From an uncultured Pseudomonadota bacterium (lineage in GTDB: Bacteria > Pseudomonadota > Gammaproteobacteria > Burkholderiales > Methylophilaceae), in assembly GCA_903833595.1 (NCBI GenBank), contig CAILFU010000147.1, positions 1 through 64,000 on the forward strand: a stretch of DNA of 64,000 bases, written 5' to 3'. This document shows, piece after piece, positions 61,907 through 64,000 of this stretch. The notes under the pieces were generated by a model. That model ran no database searches and was not told where the DNA came from. It saw nothing but the letters and a program-made list of their open reading frames with translations. Both the position numbers and the translations under genes were made by a program. How positions within the stretch are numbered: position 1 is the first letter of the stretch; each line of letters starts with the position of its first letter.

Positions 61907-62581
61907 GTGCAACTACCAATTAAAAAGACCGTGCTTATTGCTTCAGTTGTTATAAGCTCATTAATGAATTTTAATGCCTATGCAGATACCGCTTTAATGC
62001 AGGCAGACAAACCAGAGTCAGGATTTTTCAGTGATTACAGCTTATTAAAACCGGTCAATGGGCCAAAGGACACTAAAGTATTTCGCTACACCAGCACAAA
62101 GTTTGATCCAAGCAATTACAAATCCGTCATTATTGACAGCGTGCTGATCAACCAGTCATCGGTTGACGATAAAATTACGAGCGATATTATTGAAAAAACA
62201 AGATTAACGCTTGAAGAAAACGTTAAACAAAAAGTAACCCAGTTTTTAGCGCTTACACAAACCGCCGGCGCTCAAACTTTAAAAGTGAATATCTCCATCT
62301 CTGGCGCAGATTTAGCTACCGAAGGCTTTAAGGTAAGAAACCTTTTGCCGATTTCTGCGGTATTAAAGCTTGCTTCAAAAGCGACTAACAAAGATAAAAA
62401 AACAGCAGTTCTTTTAATAGAAAGTAAAGTAACTGATAGTCAAACAGGCGAACTATTAAAGGGCACGATGGTGACGATTAGTAGTGAAAGTTTTAGAGAT
62501 AATGACGAGGCTGGACAGGAATTTGAAAACTTAGCAAAAAAAGTAGTTGAATTGGCTATGGCACACATTAGCACGCAGTAA
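61907..62581 (+). CDS. exported DUF3313-like protein
   Basis: 224 residues from GTG 61907, preceded by AGAGGA. Signal peptide (VLIASVVISSLMNFNAYA). SGFFSDYSLLKPVNGPKD and FRYTSTKFDPSNYKSVIIDSV match the DUF3313 pattern, usually lipoproteins; here the cleavage region has no cysteine, so it is more likely soluble periplasmic. Function unknown. Confidence 0.65.
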   Translation: MQLPIKKTVLIASVVISSLMNFNAYADTALMQADKPESGFFSDYSLLKPVNGPKDTKVFRYTSTKFDPSNYKSVIIDSVLINQSSVDDKITSDIIEKTRLTLEENVKQKVTQFLALTQTAGAQTLKVNISISGADLATEGFKVRNLLPISAVLKLASKATNKDKKTAVLLIESKVTDSQTGELLKGTMVTISSESFRDNDEAGQEFENLAKKVVELAMAHISTQ

Positions 62582-63019
62582 TCATATATTAATTGCTGAA
62601 TAGATTTATCAAATCAACGAGAGCGAAATTGTGCATCGATATTGCTATTTAGGATTTCTCTTCATATTAATAGGGGTAAATTCAGATCATTAAGGGTTTT
62701 ACTGCGCTATCGACCCAAAAGAAATGAAATGATGAAGGGCTGGCGTAAATTCCAGCCCTTTTCCTTTGGGAATGTCTGTTTTGAAGTAACCCAATGAATA
62801 GTTCGTTAGGCTTTTATGGGTCGGTAGCCACTAAATTCAAAGTCTGCTTTACGGCAGATTCACCTCACTTATCTTCACAGACGCTTATAGATAGACACTT
62901 TAAGATGGTATATGAAGATTCTGTGGCAGCCTCTAGATTTGACATTACTAATAATGGGTGTAGTCTAAGGTTGAGTGTTACCCTGTGTAACAAAATTAAG
63001 TCCTCATAAGGCTTGATAA
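62582..63019. other. gene-free stretch before the sensor gene
   Basis: 438 bases. It holds a terminator at 62735-62762 and a short hairpin (TCTGC...GCAGA near 62846-62860). The 71-codon ORF at 62794 is not convincing. No riboswitch or tRNA recognised. Confidence 0.5.
62735..62762 (+). terminator. intrinsic terminator
   Basis: AAGGGCTGG ... CCAGCCCTT followed by TT, a strong 9-bp stem in the gap after the DUF3313 gene. Confidence 0.75.
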
Positions 63020-64000
63020 ATGAAATATAAACAGTACATTCAATCTAACGTTCACGTTATAAGTTTAATCGTGGTCAGCTTTCTATTATTTATTTTTGGG
63101 CTAACCGAGTTAAGAAACTTAGAACTCAGAAATATCGAGTTATTAGCTAATAATACTCAGTCAATTTACGAGCATCCGTTTGTTGTGCACTCATCTGCGC
63201 TCGAATTGCAAGCAATAGTAGCTAAAATTAGGGCTGAGAACGTATCCTTATTACTAAATCCTATCAATAAAGCTGACATTCTCTTTAAAATTAATACAGC
63301 CGAAATAGATAAGCGTATCAATGCTATTGAAGTTTCATTTTTAGGAGATAAGTCTAAATCTCAAGCATTACGTGCAGCTATCCAACAGTGGATAAAAAAC
63401 GTTAATACTTTTCGTAGTCTTTTGAAAGAGAATCAACTCAATGAAGCCAAAAGCTTTATGGGTGAGAAATTAACACCGAGCTTTAATGAGTTAATGGTTA
63501 AGAGTGACCACATTGTAAAATTCTCAGGAAATAAAGCCTCCTCTATATATCAAACATCCAAACAGCAAATGATTAATTCCAAGGAATCATTTTCTAATAG
63601 TCTCCTAATCTTCTTCTTGTACTTCTCTGCTATTGGACTGTTGGGAACAATATACCTATTGAGAACAATATATTTAAGAGATAAATATCTTACTCAACAG
63701 CGAACCTCGGCAGAACTTCTCATCGCCGACAAAGAATACAAAAAGATGGCAGTTGCCGTGCAAACCACCACCAATTCGGTCACCATTACCGACCGCTTCG
63801 CACATTTAATGTGGGTCAATCCTGCATTTTTATCCACCTGTGGCTACACAGAAGACTTTGTCATAGGTAAAACTGCTGGGTCGTTTTTACAAGGGGCAGA
63901 CACTTCACAAGATACGGTGAAGATTATGCGTGAGGCCATTAAAAACCATAAAGGCTTTGATGTAGAAATTCTCAACTATAAAAAATCGGGTGAACTTTTT
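63020..64000 (+). CDS. membrane PAS-domain sensor protein, 5' part
   Basis: Runs off the window and is not in the ORF track; 327 codons visible from ATG 63020. Two membrane helices (ISLIVVSFLLFIFGL, ~12-28; LLIFFLYFSAIGLLGTIYLL, ~194-213) flank a helical periplasmic sensor of ~165 residues. A PAS domain starts near 245 (VTITDRFAHLMWVNPAFLSTCGYTED). The output part (GGDEF, EAL, histidine kinase or methyl-accepting) lies outside the window. Confidence 0.8.
   Translation, partial: MKYKQYIQSNVHVISLIVVSFLLFIFGLTELRNLELRNIELLANNTQSIYEHPFVVHSSALELQAIVAKIRAENVSLLLNPINKADILFKINTAEIDKRINAIEVSFLGDKSKSQALRAAIQQWIKNVNTFRSLLKENQLNEAKSFMGEKLTPSFNELMVKSDHIVKFSGNKASSIYQTSKQQMINSKESFSNSLLIFFLYFSAIGLLGTIYLLRTIYLRDKYLTQQRTSAELLIADKEYKKMAVAVQTTTNSVTITDRFAHLMWVNPAFLSTCGYTEDFVIGKTAGSFLQGADTSQDTVKIMREAIKNHKGFDVEILNYKKSGELF

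Noticed and set aside
62794-63009. 71-codon ORF upstream of the PAS sensor
   Set aside because: No ribosome binding site, no family resemblance, and it lies in a low-complexity intergenic region; ordinary chance length.

Overview
The window looks like a chromosome segment of an AT-rich betaproteobacterium, most plausibly a Methylophilaceae (Methylotenera-like) methylotroph. This rests on the feel of the housekeeping proteins and the order mog-thiL-pgpA-pncC-recA-recX-alaS-lysC followed by two tRNA genes. No search was possible, so the genus is a guess.

Layout. Bases 1-10102 are core genome: the end of a cation/proton antiporter, a PDZ protein, molybdopterin, thiamine and phospholipid enzymes, recA/recX, alaS, lysC, tRNA-Ser(GCT) and tRNA-Arg(ACG). 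A 59-bp direct repeat covering the 3' part of tRNA-Arg (10057-10115) recurs at 61386-61444, next to a tyrosine integrase gene. Everything between the repeats is therefore read as one ~51.3-kb integrated genomic island. Core genome resumes after 61444 with an EF-hand protein, a DUF3313-type protein and a truncated PAS sensor.

The island has a left cargo zone (orphan terminase small subunit, umuDC, FtsH-like peptidase, an IS3-family element, VWA, SprT, a HEXXH/RelE-like fusion with a GIY-YIG-like partner, a WYL regulator operon, and an HD to DUF3857 operon). A central defence zone follows: sspB-C-D-like phosphorothioation genes convergent with a helicase/GHKL/PLD/membrane-WYL operon resembling sspFGH, then a TM0106-type nuclease-helicase and a Sel1 protein. 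A zone of small accessory genes comes next (HDAC-like, DUF3293, metallophosphatase). The right end is a phage-like replication, recombination and integration block: DnaB, DUF932, a Sak-type annealing protein, a YqaJ nuclease, a primase-helicase, AlpA and the integrase. No conjugation genes are seen.

Three signals stand out. (1) A 15-bp palindrome, GCTCAY-N3-RTGAGC, occurs ten times in the island's intergenic regions. Each copy lies 11 or 12 bp from a -10-like hexamer, and the sites examined for it have no recognisable -35. This looks like an island-wide regulon, and the WYL-domain protein in an operon preceded by one of these sites is the natural candidate regulator. One site precedes the operon holding the putative restriction arm of the Ssp system, whereas sspBCD has a different operator. 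(2) A sigma70 promoter, a SAM-II-like riboswitch aptamer and an intrinsic terminator precede an unknown island gene at 46793. (3) Several unusual architectures occur: an M41 peptidase with a degenerate AAA part, a HEXXH domain joined to a RelE-like domain, and a membrane-anchored WYL domain.
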